A stretch of 64,000 nucleotides of DNA from CAVPDG01 sp963702535 (GCA_963702535.1 CAVPDG010000018.1:129969-193968); one strand, 5' to 3'; numbered from the stretch's first letter, positions 17,525 through 27,546 are shown. Notes: generated by a model not told the origin, from the sequence alone. Numbers and translations are program-made.

Positions 17525-17893
17525 TCAGGTTTCTCCCAAGGCTTCCCGAATTCTGGCAACCAGATCATCGGGCATATACGGTTTCAGGATAAACCCATCC
17601 GCGCCTTCTATCGAGGCTTCCGAGCTCAGCTCCATCCCCGAAGAGATCAAGACCCGGACGTGATTCAAAGAGGCGTCCTTGCGCAATTCGCGCAATAAAT
17701 CCAAGCCGTTGACCTGGCGCAGGTGGACGTCCATTAGGATGACATCTGGCTGCGCTTGCCGCAAGGTAGCGACAATCTCGCTAACTTTTCCCATCCCATC
17801 GAGTTGCACCGTTTCATAACCTTCATACTCCAGCAATGTTTGCAGGAGCGAAAGCATTACGGCGTCGTCTTCAATTAGCGCCACTTTCGGCAT
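17525..17893 (-). CDS. Stand-alone response regulator receiver protein
   Basis: A 122-residue single receiver domain: acidic pocket EDD (residues 8-10), phospho-acceptor Asp in VILMDVHL (near 53), Thr/Ser switch in VLISSG, and the KPY lysine near 105. There is no output domain. The start at 17893 lies 23 bases inside the end of lon. A similar single-domain regulator is at 25950. Its kinase is not in the window. Confidence 0.85.
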   Translation of the reverse strand: MPKVALIEDDAVMLSLLQTLLEYEGYETVQLDGMGKVSEIVATLRQAQPDVILMDVHLRQVNGLDLLRELRKDASLNHVRVLISSGMELSSEASIEGADGFILKPYMPDDLVARIREALGET

Positions 17894-20485
17894 AATCCGT
17901 TCTGCCGTCCTCCGGTTTTGTGGTCTTGCGCCCCTTTCGCTTATGTTTCTTTGGAAGTGATTCAAGCGATGCCTTCAGCACGTCATCGACGGATTCGGCA
18001 AAAACGAATTTCATCCCCTGCCGCACCTCTTCCGGCAGATCCTCCAGATCGGCTTCATTACGCACCGGCAGGATAACCGTCTTCAGTCCGGAGCGGTGAG
18101 CGGCGAGGACCTTTTCTTAATCCCTCCAACGGGCAGCACCTGGCCGCGCAAGGTGATCTCGCCCGTCATGCCCACGTCCGGACGGACTGGCGAGCCCAAT
18201 ACCAGCGAGACCAGGGCGGTAGCCATGGCAACACCGGCAGAGGGTCCATCCTTGGGCTGAGCTCCAGCCGGGATATGCATGTGGATGTCCGATTTCGCAA
18301 AGAACTCCGGATCCAGCCCCAGGGTTTCGGCGCGCGAGCGCACGAAAGACAGGGCAGCGCGGGCGGATTCCTGCATGACATTGCCAACCGAGCCGGTGAT
18401 CTGGAAGCCTTTGCTGCCCGGCATGCTGGTGGCTTCGATGAAGAGGATATCTCCACCCACCGGCGTCCAGGCAAGACCGGTGACCACCCCCGGCAAAGAA
18501 GTGCGCTCGGCAATCTCCTCGGTGGCAAAAAACTGCTGGCGCCCGAGATATTCTTGCACTTTCTCGGGAGAAATTTCCACCGCGCTGGCTTTCGACTCGG
18601 CGATCGTCGTGACCACTTTGCGGCAGATCGACCCGATCTCGCGCTCCAGGCTGCGCACGCCGGCTTCGCGCGTATAGGAGCGGATGATCTTTTCCAGGGC
18701 TTGCATGCTAAAAGTGACTTCATCGGGGAGCAAGCCATTTTCCCGGATCTGGCGCGGGATGAGATACTGCTGCGCAATGGCGATTTTCTCACCTTCTGTG
18801 TAGCCGGCAAGGGGGATGATCTCCATGCGGTCGCGCAGCGGAGCCGGAATGGGCTCCAGCGAGTTCGCCGTGGTGATGAACATGACCTGGGAGAGGTCGA
18901 AAGCGACCTCGAGGTAATGGTCGCGGAACTCTGCGTTCTGCTCGGGATCGAGCACCTCGAGCAAAGCTGAGGCGGGGTCGCCGTGAAAATCGAAGACGAG
19001 CTTATCCACCTCATCCAGCATGAACACAGGGTTATGCGATTCCACACGGCGGATCGCCTGCAAAATGCGCCCCGGCATGGCGCCGATATAGGTACGGCGG
19101 TGGCCGCGGATCTCCGCCTCATCACGCATACCGCCCAGGGAGATGCGGATAAACTTGCGCCCCATAGCACGCGCAATCGAGCGCCCCAGCGAGGTCTTAC
19201 CCACTCCAGGAGGACCGACGAAGCACAGAATCACGCCCTCGCGTACGCGGCGGATCTCATCCTCCGAAGGCTGCGCCAGCTCTCCTGCGCGCTCCAGGCG
19301 CAGCTTGCGCACTGCCAGAAACTCCAGAATGCGCTCCTTGATATCCTGCAAGCCGTAGTGATCCTGGTCCAGGACGGAACGGGCGTGAGAGATATCCAGG
19401 TTATCCGGGGTCTCGGTAGCCCAGGGGAGGGATACCAGCCAGTCCAGGTAAGTGCGGATCACGCCATACTCCGCTGCAGCCGTGGGCAGGTGAGATAAGC
19501 GTTCAAGCTCGCGCCGCGCCTGTTTATCCGCTTCGTCGGGCATGCCAGCAGATTGGATCTTCTGGCGGAACTCCTCCACCTCCGCCGCCTGCTCATCGCC
19601 CTCGCCGAGCTCCTTCTGGATCGCCTTGAGCTGCTCGCGCAGGAAATACTCGCGCTGCACCTTCTCAATCTCAGAACGGGCTTCGTTCTGGATCTTCTGC
19701 CCGATCTCGAGCACTTCCACCTCGCGAGCCAGGAGGTTCACCAGGCGATGCAGTTTCTCCGAGACCGAGTCGATCTCAAGCAGCTTTTGGGCATCGCCCA
19801 GCTCCATACGCTGGAAGTTGGCGATGGTGTAAATCGTTTGCAGCGGGTCTTCCAGGGAGAGCACAGAAACGACCAGCTCGCGCGGCATGGAGGCGACCAT
19901 CTCGGAGATACGCTCAAATTGGTCACGGGCGCTACGCGCCAGCGCTTCGATCTCCGCCCCGCTCTCGACAACCTCCGGAGCAAGCTCGATGCGGGCTTTC
20001 AAATACGGCTCAAGCTGGATGAACTCACCAATCCGAAAACGCGCCAGACCCTGGACGACGAGGCGGATGGTGCCATCCGGAGCCCGGAAGAGGCGGTGCA
20101 CCAGGGCAACCGTCCCGATGGTGTACAAGTCGTCAGGCTCCGGCGCCTCCAGGTCGGGATCGCGCGAAGCGATCAAGCCGATCAACTTATCTTCACCGGC
20201 TACCACTTCATCCACCAGGCGGATCGAGCGCGGCTGACCGATGGTCAATGGCACGGCTGTCTGGGGGTAGACCACCAAACCGCGCAGCGGGAGGATAGGC
20301 AGCTCGGAGGGGATGCGGGATAACTGCTCAGCATCCCCCGCCGGCGTTTCACCTTGCACCGGCTCTTCACCCGTGACTACCTTGGGTATGATCGACTTAA
20401 AGACAACATCGTCCAGCACACTGTCGTCCTGGTCAATCAAGTTCAAGATATCCTTTAGGCTCGAGTTCCAACGGTTGGCAGACAT
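17871..20485 (-). CDS. lon: ATP-dependent protease La (frameshift near 18117)
   Basis: About 870 residues when joined. The LAN substrate domain (about 60-260), a coiled coil and the AAA module (Walker A GPPGVGKT, Walker B VFMLDEVDKL) precede the protease domain with the catalytic serine in PKDGPSAG. One base is missing near 18117 in the GGIKEK segment that carries the catalytic lysine; the frame after it reads KVLAAHRSGLKTVILP and runs to 17871. The protein degrades misfolded and regulatory proteins. hsp20 precedes it by 6 bases. Since the break hits the active site, the assembly as given would yield an inactive enzyme. Confidence 0.93.
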
Positions 20486-20491
20486 ATGGCA

Positions 20492-20905
20492 TTACTCAAT
20501 CTGGATGTGCACTTTCGGCAGTGTGATCTTCAAGAAACCGTTCTGGTAGATCGCCTGGACGCTCTCGACATCAACTACAGCGGGCAACTCAATATCCGCA
20601 CTAAACTCACCAAAACGGATCTCCATCTGATGATAAGCGCGCCTCTCGGGAATATCTTGCCGGACGCCGCGAATGGAGAGATAACGACCGTCGAGGACGA
20701 TCGAGAAATCCGTCTCATTCATCCCGGCTATCTCCACGCGTACAATCACGGTTTCTTCAGTTTCATACACATCGGTGGGAGGTTGCCAGGCAGGCGAGCG
20801 CATCGTCAGGTGCAGGTGGATCGCTTCAGGGCTCATGCGCCGGATATCATCCACCACATAGAACCCCGGCTTGAACGGTCCAGCATTGCTAGAGGATTGA
20901 TCCAT
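20492..20905 (-). CDS. Small heat-shock protein (Hsp20/alpha-crystallin family)
   Basis: A 137-residue holdase-type chaperone. A short N-terminal arm is followed by the alpha-crystallin domain beginning PPTDVYETEE and containing the conserved FSADIELPAVVD and NGFLKITLPK strands. The usual I-x-I tail is present as IQIE. ATG 20905 is set 6 bases behind a strong AGGAGG. It stands 6 bases before lon on the same strand, so chaperone and protease are likely induced together. Confidence 0.92.
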   Translation of the reverse strand: MDQSSSNAGPFKPGFYVVDDIRRMSPEAIHLHLTMRSPAWQPPTDVYETEETVIVRVEIAGMNETDFSIVLDGRYLSIRGVRQDIPERRAYHQMEIRFGEFSADIELPAVVDVESVQAIYQNGFLKITLPKVHIQIE

Positions 20906-20957
20906 CACATGCCTCCTCTTTTACCAGTAAGCAAGTACAAGATCGATTGAGACACCC

Positions 20958-21476
20958 TTAGAGAACTTTCTTAACAGCCGCCAGCACCTGGGCGTAATCG
21001 GGCTCATCACCCAGCACCGGCATATAAGCAGCATAAACCACCTTGCCATCCCGGTCCACAACAAAGACCGCCCGGCGCAGGAAGCGGAACTCCTTGATCA
21101 ACGTGCCGTATTTCTGACCGAACTCACCGGTCATGTGATCGGAAAGCGTGGTCACCTGATCGACTCCGGCGGCTGCACACCAATTTTTCAGAGTAAAGGG
21201 CAGGTCCATCGTCAGCATCAAGATGGCTACTTCTTGACCGAGCGCAGCGGCTTCCTCGTTGAAACGGCGAGTCTCGCGATCGCATACAGACGTGCTGAAC
21301 GAAAGCATAGAACCGATCACGCGAACCTTGCCACGTGTACTCTCAAGGGCTTTCACCTCTTCCCAATCGGCTGTCAAGGCGGTGAACTCGGGCGCCAGTT
21401 GCCCTACCCGAATATCCTCGCCTACGATGGTCACATCCTGACCGTGAAACTGAACAAGACCCTTACGCTCTACCAT
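20958..21476 (-). CDS. tpx: Thiol peroxidase (Tpx-like peroxiredoxin)
   Basis: A 172-residue thioredoxin-fold peroxidase. It has the Tpx-like N-terminal beta-hairpin (VQFHGQDVTIVGEDI) and the peroxidatic Cys in STSVCDRETRRFNEEA, while a candidate resolving Cys sits in the NWCAAAGV helix, as in atypical 2-Cys Tpx enzymes. It reduces hydrogen and alkyl peroxides with thioredoxin. AGGAGG with 5-base spacing supports the ATG at 21476. The gene forms a stress group with hsp20 and lon. Confidence 0.88.
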   Translation of the reverse strand: MVERKGLVQFHGQDVTIVGEDIRVGQLAPEFTALTADWEEVKALESTRGKVRVIGSMLSFSTSVCDRETRRFNEEAAALGQEVAILMLTMDLPFTLKNWCAAAGVDQVTTLSDHMTGEFGQKYGTLIKEFRFLRRAVFVVDRDGKVVYAAYMPVLGDEPDYAQVLAAVKKVL

Positions 21477-21587
21477 TGTCACCTCCTAGTGGCTTCTGTC
21501 CATTTTGATTTGGGAGATTCTATTAACCTTGCCTCGGATAAACCGTGTGAAGGTCTTCACAAGGGGCGCTCCTCCCACGCTCGCCAG

Positions 21588-21660
21588 CGCCCCCGGTGGG
21601 ACTCGAACCCACAACCATCGGATTAGAAGTCCGGTGCTCTATCCATTGAGCTACGGGGGC
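21588..21660 (-). tRNA. tRNA-Arg (anticodon TCT)
   Basis: A full cloverleaf is visible on the minus strand: 7-base-pair acceptor GCCCCCG / CGGGGGC, D arm GCTC...GAGC, anticodon loop CTTCTAA, and T arm GTGGG-TTCGAGT-CCCAC. Discriminator base is G. The CCA end is not encoded. It decodes AGA. Confidence 0.95.
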
Positions 21661-21666
21661 AATCCA

Positions 21667-22101
21667 TTATTCCATACAAGGGCGGATGCCCTTGTACACT
21701 CTCACGCCGGAGAAGGTCTTCAAGATCGTATCCGGCGATTTATTCAACTGTCCAGCCAGCTCCAGCGCAGAGAGCGGCGTATTGCCATTCGCCAGGAAAA
21801 CGCGAAAAGCTGCATCCACCAGGACTGTATGCTCGCCGATGAAACCGGGTTGCTTGGCGCAATGCGTGATCAGCACATGTTGCATGCCATCCACGCGCTG
21901 GACTTCGGCAGTTTCTGGATCCACCCAATCTACCAGCTCCTCAACTCCCCTGGCAGCAAAAACTTTCTGGTGCTCAGGGCACAAGTTGCTGCGCAGGTAG
22001 ACGCGCCAGTCCTGATCGTGTTTGCTCCACCATTCAAAGTCAATGTGGAAACGCGTCTGCAATGTGGGCTTGACCAGGCTGAACCGCTTCACTTCACTCA
22101 A
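21667..22101 (-). CDS. Uncharacterised conserved protein, 144 residues
   Basis: I do not recognise a family. The protein starts MSEVKRFSL and has a Trp-rich early part (FEWWSKHDQDW), a CPEH pair near residue 41, and an ITHC segment near 80 that could form a metal site. The last 50 residues (LSALELAGQLNKSPDTIL) look like a helix-turn-helix. It lies 26 bases downstream of the next gene, so both probably form one transcript ending near the tRNA. A DNA-binding or regulatory role is only a guess. Confidence 0.6.
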   Translation of the reverse strand: MSEVKRFSLVKPTLQTRFHIDFEWWSKHDQDWRVYLRSNLCPEHQKVFAARGVEELVDWVDPETAEVQRVDGMQHVLITHCAKQPGFIGEHTVLVDAAFRVFLANGNTPLSALELAGQLNKSPDTILKTFSGVRVYKGIRPCME

Positions 22102-22127
22102 CTTGCCCCTCCTCCTTGAATCACCCC

Positions 22128-23769
22128 TCAGTTCCGATCCGGCTCGCCCAGGCGGAAGTGCAGGTCGCCGACATGAATGAACGATGAACGCGACGCCATC
22201 AGCGAGAGAAACGGACCAGGTGGACAGCGCCGGACCACATTGAGCGCCGCATACAGCTCGGTGGCGTGCACGTGACCCTGCGGGTTAAGCTTCGAAAGCT
22301 CGCGCACCATATTGACCACCACACGCTCGAAGGATTGGTGATCTTTTCCCGGATGCTCCCAGATCTGATCCAGCGCTTCCAGGTCGGGTATGGCGATGAC
22401 CATGCGGTCGTCGTATTGGGATTGGACGGTCTGCTTCAGCATGGCAAAAACCACGCCCCCGTCTGAGCCCACGAGAACAGTCCGCACCCATTCCCGGCTC
22501 GAGCGGCGCATATCGCTGTGCAGAACCACTTCGCCCGGTTGGCGACCGTGCTGCACCCGGATAATGCTCCCCGGCTGCAATCCTCGCTTGGCATACCAAT
22601 CCTTCAACCCGTATACATAGCGCTTATTGCGCACGACCCAGGCAGGGAAGCTCTCGCCGCTCTCGCCATCCACCAGTGTAAAGCGGATGCGCGGCGCCTC
22701 ATAAGCCGTGGGAAAAAGATGGCGGATGCGACTTGCCAGCGGCAGCGTCCCGGCGCGCCAGTGGGGAAAGATCAAGCGAATCTCGGCTTCGTTTAGCTGC
22801 TGCTGCTTGCCCTCCAGCGGGGAGAGCTCATCATCCAGCTCGCGCTCCAGCGCCAGCATGGCATCGTTCAGCGCGGCGCGATCATACTCGATGCCGGGAT
22901 AGCGCAATTGCAGCGGCGGCTCCAGGACTTCTGCCGGCTCCAGGCGCTTCAGGAACCAGAGCACTTTACCCGCTGGACCGACTTCATCGAAGCGCTCATC
23001 TTCCTGGAGCGCAAGATCCAGCGAGAACTCCAACAGCTTGGAGTTCACGTCCACCGGGAGCTCAATTTGCTCCAGCAGCGTGGAGGTCGGACAAGGGACC
23101 GCCGCCAGCCATATCCAGGACAGCTTCGGCGAGGTTCAGATGACCGATGCTGATATCGACCAGCAACGCACGCGGGAACCAGCGCCCGGCGATGCGGACG
23201 AAATCGGTACGCGACTCGAGCCCATCCTCCAATGCTTCAGTGAGCGATTCCTGGTATACATCGAGAACCGATTGCAGATCCAGCCCATCATCTTCCTCCG
23301 TGACTTCCGGAGGGTCGTTCAGAATATGTTCTGCCAGGCTGGAGGCGTATTCCCTGCTAGCGCCATCCTCAAAGGCAACCTGGATCACTTCGAAGTCACC
23401 GATATCCGGGTTGTAGCCGGGGCGGACCCCGGTCACTTTACCGCGCTGCCAGTTCAAAGCAGGAAAGATCAGGCTCTGAGATTGGCTGTGATGCTCCTTG
23501 GGAAAATAGATATCGCCCCCAGAACTGCGCTGCAACTCAAGATCAGATTTCTCCCGGCGAATACGTTCCTTTGCCAGTAACGCCACGAGCTCCTGAGATG
23601 TAAGCGGAGTCTCCGCCTCCATCAAGGTTCCATACAAGAACTCGATATCGCTTTCTTCCAGGTTAAGAGTATCCCAATAATCCTCTCGAAGCTTAAGAGA
23701 AGTAAAAGCCATGCTTGCCCTCATTAATTCAGCATAAAACGCCGGGGAATCATAATTACCCGTTCGCAA
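22128..23769 (-). CDS. Uncharacterised protein of about 545 residues (frameshift near 23085)
   Basis: Two adjoining frames (23062-23769 and 22128 to about 23085) fit one protein. The first ends in DMAGGGPLSD where the other frame continues STLLEQIELPVDVNSK, so one extra base near 23085 explains the break. The N-terminal part is acidic and helical. The middle has a beta-rich segment (LIFPALNWQRGKVTGVRPG) that resembles a small barrel. The C-terminal part has another (GSIIRVQHGRQPGEVVLHSD). I cannot assign a function. Its co-orientation with the 144-residue gene suggests a joint role. Confidence 0.6.
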
Positions 23770-23856
23770 ACCATCGTCTCATATTATACTCTATGAGAAA
23801 GTGGATTAAATCGGAGATTCCTTGTAGAATAAAAGTGTTTCGAGGAGACAAAACGG

Positions 23857-24144
23857 ATGGCAGATCAAAAATGGGAAGTGGTTGAGACGATCGCTGGAGA
23901 CTTTCAGGCAGAGCTGCTGCGCGGCCTGTTAGAAGCCCAGGGAATACCGGTGGTGCTTTCCCAGGAAGGCGCCGGGCGTTCGCTCTACCCGGTGACGGTT
24001 GGGGCGCTTGGCAAGGTGGATGTTCTGGTGCCCAGCAGCTACCGGGAGCAAGCGCTGCAGGTTATCCGGGATTACAACGCTGGGGCATTCGAGGACTCCG
24101 AGGACTCGGGAGCATCCGGCAGCGAGCCTGACGCCGAGCCTTAA
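23857..24144 (+). CDS. DUF2007-family protein
   Basis: A 95-residue protein. The first 70 residues match the small DUF2007 fold: VVETIAGDFQAELLRGLLEAQGIPVVL, then a VDVLVP strand and a REQALQVI helix. The last 20 residues are acidic and disordered. The family is annotated as putative signal-transducing proteins without a proven role. GAGGAGA precedes the ATG. It diverges from the 545-residue gene. Confidence 0.75.
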   Translation: MADQKWEVVETIAGDFQAELLRGLLEAQGIPVVLSQEGAGRSLYPVTVGALGKVDVLVPSSYREQALQVIRDYNAGAFEDSEDSGASGSEPDAEP

Positions 24145-24154
24145 TCGCCCGCTG

Positions 24155-25573
24155 CTAAGGGTAGGCGCGCTCCAGCCAATCCAACGGATCGACCTGCTCT
24201 CCTCCAGCCCAGATCTCCCAATGCAGGTGAGGACCTTGCACGCGTCCGGTGCCTCCTACCAAGCCAATCCGTTGCCCGGGCTCTACCTTATCCCCCACGT
24301 TCACAAGGATCTCAGACTGGTGCATGTAGGCTGAATATATGCCCCAGCCGTGGTCGATCACGGTGGCATTGCCGCGCACGGTCAACGGACCGGCAAAGAC
24401 TACCGTACCGGCAGCAGGCGCATAGATCTCCGTGCCCACGCCGCCGACAACATCCAACCCGCTATGGAAGCGATTGTACGGGCTGCCGTTGTACGATCTA
24501 CGGTTCCCAAAACGCGACGACCAGCATTCTCCGGTCTCCAAGCAATAATCGACATCCAGCGGCGAGGGAATTTTGAATACGCCCTGCCAATAACGCTCCG
24601 GCGTCACCGGAGCGGTGAGCGCAGCCCACTGCTCATCCTCTGGCTTGGTGACGGCGGGATCCACTGTCGCAGGATCGACGGTCAAGGGCTTGTCGTAGGG
24701 GTAATCTACGGCGAAGAGCGGCACCGCTTGGGAGTAGGCGAAAGCTGCCCCGTCTTTCATCACACCGCGAATGGTCAACGGGTACAGACCCGGCTCAGCC
24801 AGGGCATTGACGCCCTGCAGTGCGACGTAGCCATTTTCCCCGTCCCGGAAGAAATGCAGGTCGTGTCCTAACAACGATCCAGACAGCTCCATCTCCGCCG
24901 GTGTCGCCAGCTTGATCTCCGTGACTTTACCCTGCAGCATCGCTGCCGGGTCAACCGCCACAGCGCTGATTTCTCCGGGAAGCGCGCCAGGACCGGCTGC
25001 GCCATCTCCGGGGAAGAGCAGAGCATCCCCCGGCAACGCCTGCAGCGGACTTGCCAACCCGTTCGAGAGAGCAACCTGCCAGGGATTTACGCCCTGCGCT
25101 ACCGCCAGCTCCAGCAGGGACTGCCCCGGGGAGAGCATCGCCCGCTCGCTGGGTAGATCAGCGCCGTCTTGCTGCGGGATCACCAGGGAATAACCAGCGT
25201 AAAGTTGGGCGGGGCTGGCCAGGTGGTTGAGCTTCACCAGGGCAGATTGGGAGGTCCGGTAGCGGCGGCTCAGGCTGCGCAGGTTCTCGCCATAGGGCAC
25301 ACGCTCGGTTACCAGAACGCCGCTGATCCCTTCCAGACCCGGGATGATCAGCTGCGAGCCAGCCGAGATTTGACCTGGATCGCTGATACCGTTGGCTTGC
25401 GCCAGCCTATCCAGTGAGATGTGGAACCGCTGGGCGATATCCCACAGCGAGTCGCCCTCCTGGATCACGTAGACCGGATTGTCCGGCCCGCTTTGACCCT
25501 GTGCGCGTGCAGGGGCATGCCAGAACAACCCAGAAATGATACATATACTAAGCAACAGTATTAACTTCTTCAA
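24155..25573 (-). CDS. Secreted LysM and M23-family murein peptidase-like protein
   Basis: A 472-residue exported protein. A signal peptide (1-24, ends ARAQ) precedes three LysM-type repeats (about 34-80, 89-135, 143-190), a beta-rich middle, and a C-terminal M23/LytM domain (about 355-470). The latter keeps the zinc ligands in HSGLDVVG and HLHWE and the HGWGIYSAYMH strand, so it is probably an active endopeptidase. It acts on the cell wall. It overlaps the DUF192 gene upstream by 4 bases. Confidence 0.88.
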   Translation of the reverse strand: MKKLILLLSICIISGLFWHAPARAQGQSGPDNPVYVIQEGDSLWDIAQRFHISLDRLAQANGISDPGQISAGSQLIIPGLEGISGVLVTERVPYGENLRSLSRRYRTSQSALVKLNHLASPAQLYAGYSLVIPQQDGADLPSERAMLSPGQSLLELAVAQGVNPWQVALSNGLASPLQALPGDALLFPGDGAAGPGALPGEISAVAVDPAAMLQGKVTEIKLATPAEMELSGSLLGHDLHFFRDGENGYVALQGVNALAEPGLYPLTIRGVMKDGAAFAYSQAVPLFAVDYPYDKPLTVDPATVDPAVTKPEDEQWAALTAPVTPERYWQGVFKIPSPLDVDYCLETGECWSSRFGNRRSYNGSPYNRFHSGLDVVGGVGTEIYAPAAGTVVFAGPLTVRGNATVIDHGWGIYSAYMHQSEILVNVGDKVEPGQRIGLVGGTGRVQGPHLHWEIWAGGEQVDPLDWLERAYP

Positions 25574-25938
25574 AACTGAACTCGATCTCCAACTTTAAAA
25601 TCGCCCAACCGCGCCGGCGACATTTCAAGAACATAGCATGCCGGCTGGGAGGGTAGATATGCAAGACGCCACTGGCGCGCCAGGCGCACGTCCACTACGA
25701 CCTGCCTGGAATTAATCCAGGCGACTGCCAGGTCCATCGGGACGCCCAGCATATGGATGCTGGTATCCAGGCGACTATCGCGGCCATAGACCAGCAATAA
25801 CGATTCGCCCTGCGGCAGCCTGCGCCGGAAGGTCAATCCGCGCAGGCGGCAGAGGAAAGACGAACAATATTCTGCCTGCAGAGGCAAAGACAGTTCCCTG
25901 CTCAGGTTGCGCACGATCATGCGGCGGTGGGATGCCAT
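25570..25938 (-). CDS. DUF192 family protein
   Basis: A 122-residue protein with the family pattern: RGLTFRRRLPQGESLLLVY early on, the DTSIHMLGVPMDLAVAWI core and the closing YVLEM...GDFKVGDRVQF. DUF192 proteins have a small beta barrel of unknown function and are often exported; no signal peptide is seen here. ATGA overlap couples it to the LysM/M23 gene. Confidence 0.8.
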   Translation of the reverse strand: MASHRRMIVRNLSRELSLPLQAEYCSSFLCRLRGLTFRRRLPQGESLLLVYGRDSRLDTSIHMLGVPMDLAVAWINSRQVVVDVRLARQWRLAYLPSQPACYVLEMSPARLGDFKVGDRVQF

Positions 25939-25949
25939 GGAGGAAAAGC

Positions 25950-26328
25950 TCAGGCCAGTACCTTCTCCACGCTATCCAGCAAGTCCTGGGGGCTGAATGG
26001 CTTCGAGATGTAGTCGTCTACTTTGGCAATGTGCAATCCGAGGACTTTATCGATGCTCTGCGCCTTGGCGGTGATCACAATGACCGGGATCTGGCGGGTC
26101 TTGTCATTCGCTTTCATCTGCTGGTAAACATCCCAGCCATCCATATCCGGCATCATCAAGTCCAGGAGCACCAGATCGGGTAGCTGGTCTATACACGAGC
26201 TGCAAGCCTTTGCGCCCGCCATTTGCTCCGAGAACTTCATAACCTTTCCGGCTGAGGATCAGGCGCACCAGATCGACCATTTCCTGCTCGTCCTCGATGT
26301 AAACCACTCTCTTCAGGTTATCCGCCAT
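25950..26328 (-). CDS. Response regulator receiver protein (frameshift near 26190)
   Basis: About 125 residues when joined. The first frame has VVYIEDEQEMVDLVR with the acidic pocket and runs to LQLVY. An extra base near 26190 shifts the frame to DQLPDLVLLDLMMPDMDGWD, which contains the phospho-acceptor Asp, then VIVITAKA and the lysine of SKPFS. It is a single receiver domain without output, like the one at 17525. Start is ATG 26328. The gene is 11 bases upstream of DUF192. Confidence 0.82.
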
Positions 26329-26481
26329 GTGACCCTCCGCGCCGGCCCAGAGGAATTTTATCCCTGGATAAAAACTCTTCTCCCGCCCTGCGCCCCGGTT
26401 TCCGGTGTTCCATTTTCCAAACCGCGTCCATCCTCTGGCATTAAGTGTACCACAGGAGAGAAAGCGATTGATGAAGAGCAG

Positions 26482-26541
26482 GGGTGCACAAAAAGGTTGT
26501 TATCGAATTTTGGGGTGTCCTAACAACTTTTGAGTGCTCCC
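26482..26541. repeat. Imperfect inverted repeat upstream of efp, possible operator
   Basis: The left arm GGGTGCACAAAAAGGTTGTTA (26482-26502, one base more than quoted as safe motif) faces the right arm TAACAACTTTTGAGTGCTCC (26521-26540). The right arm, read on the minus strand, recurs with one change at 47318-47339. It lies just before the -10 at 26564, where it would cover the -35 region. Rest of the gap 26329-26481: nothing seen. Confidence 0.5.
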
Positions 26542-26563
26542 AAGAGCAGCTAAGCGGGTGTGC

Positions 26564-26569
26564 TATAAT
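26564..26569 (+). promoter_or_regulatory. Extended -10 promoter of efp
   Basis: TGCTATAAT at 26561-26569 is a full extended -10. It lies 38 bases before the ATG of efp and close behind the inverted repeat at 26482-26541. Confidence 0.6.
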
Positions 26570-26606
26570 CGGGGAGAATTTCGATCTCCCAAGTTGAGGC
26601 AAGGTT

Positions 26607-27164
26607 ATGATAGATGTAAATGATCTAAGAAAAGGCGTGACTTTTGAGTTGGATGGCGTCTTATACAAAGTGCTGGAATACGAACATCACAAGCCAGGGC
26701 GCGGAAAAGCCACCATCCGGGTGAAAGCGCGCAATATGCGCACAGGCACCATTCTGGATAAATCCTTTATCTCCGGCGACCGCGTGCAAGATGTTCGCCT
26801 GGATTATCACAACGTGCAATACCTGTACAACGACGGTCAGGTTTACCATTTTATGGACCTGGACACCTACGAACAACCAGCCATCTCGCAAGAGATCTTG
26901 GGCGATGCATCAGACTACCTGAAGGAGAATCTGGAGGTCAAGCTCACCTTCTATAACAACGAGCCTCTGGATATCGAGCTACCCACTTCGGTGGATTTAC
27001 TGGTGGTGCAGTCCAGCGTGGCGGTACGGGGTGACACGGCAACCGGTGTAACCAAGAAAGTGACAACCGAGACCGGCTTGCAAGTTTCCGTGCCTAACTT
27101 CGTAGAAGAGGGCGATACGATCCGGGTTGACACCCGCAACGGCGCATACATCACGCGCGCCTGA
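26607..27164 (+). CDS. efp: Translation elongation factor P
   Basis: A 185-residue three-domain EF-P that helps the ribosome through polyproline stretches. The loop of domain I is KPGRGKA, so Arg32 takes the place of the modified Lys34 of E. coli EF-P; Lys34 follows two residues later. Domains II and III are complete, with the signature near TETGLQVSVPNFVEEGDTIR. No modification enzyme (EpmA, EarP or YmfI type) is seen in the window. A clear extended -10 precedes it. Confidence 0.96.
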   Translation: MIDVNDLRKGVTFELDGVLYKVLEYEHHKPGRGKATIRVKARNMRTGTILDKSFISGDRVQDVRLDYHNVQYLYNDGQVYHFMDLDTYEQPAISQEILGDASDYLKENLEVKLTFYNNEPLDIELPTSVDLLVVQSSVAVRGDTATGVTKKVTTETGLQVSVPNFVEEGDTIRVDTRNGAYITRA

Positions 27165-27204
27165 CTCCCGCCGAGATAATCCTGTCTATCTGAAAAGCTG
27201 TACC

Positions 27205-27546
27205 ATGCGTACCCCGGCTGGCAAGGAATGCCGTTACTTTTATGGTGATTATTACCGGGGGCGGGAACACGAGGAATGCCGCCTGCTCGGCGCGCAATCT
27301 CCCCCGCTCACCTGGAAACGCGAGTTGTGTGAAAGCTGCCCCGTGCCGGAGATCCTGATGGCGAACGCCTGCTCGAACCTGGTGCTGAATCCCCAACTGG
27401 CGCGCCCTTTCCCTTTCACCCGGCAGCAGGTTAAAGTGAAATCTTTTTGCTCCAAGACGCAGCGAGGGGGATTCGACCCGCATGTCGGCTGCGGCGAGTG
27501 CCATAGCCTGCCGCCGGAGTTCCTGAACGCGAAGCTGGGGGATTGA
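27205..27546 (+). CDS. Cysteine-rich conserved protein, 113 residues
   Basis: Chosen start is ATG 27205 (MRTPAGKECRYFYGDYYRGR). Nine cysteines are spread in pairs: CRYFYG...EECRLL, CESCPVP, NAC, SFC and CGECH. Such spacing suggests zinc or Fe-S binding, and the early Tyr-rich part is unusual. I do not recognise the family. It sits 40 bases after efp and 9 before the HAD gene on the same strand, so it may be in the efp transcript. Confidence 0.6.
   Translation: MRTPAGKECRYFYGDYYRGREHEECRLLGAQSPPLTWKRELCESCPVPEILMANACSNLVLNPQLARPFPFTRQQVKVKSFCSKTQRGGFDPHVGCGECHSLPPEFLNAKLGD

Noticed and set aside
17871..18120. Programmed frameshift in lon
   Set aside because: No slippery site with a downstream stem is evident, and similar breaks occur in many unrelated genes of the window.
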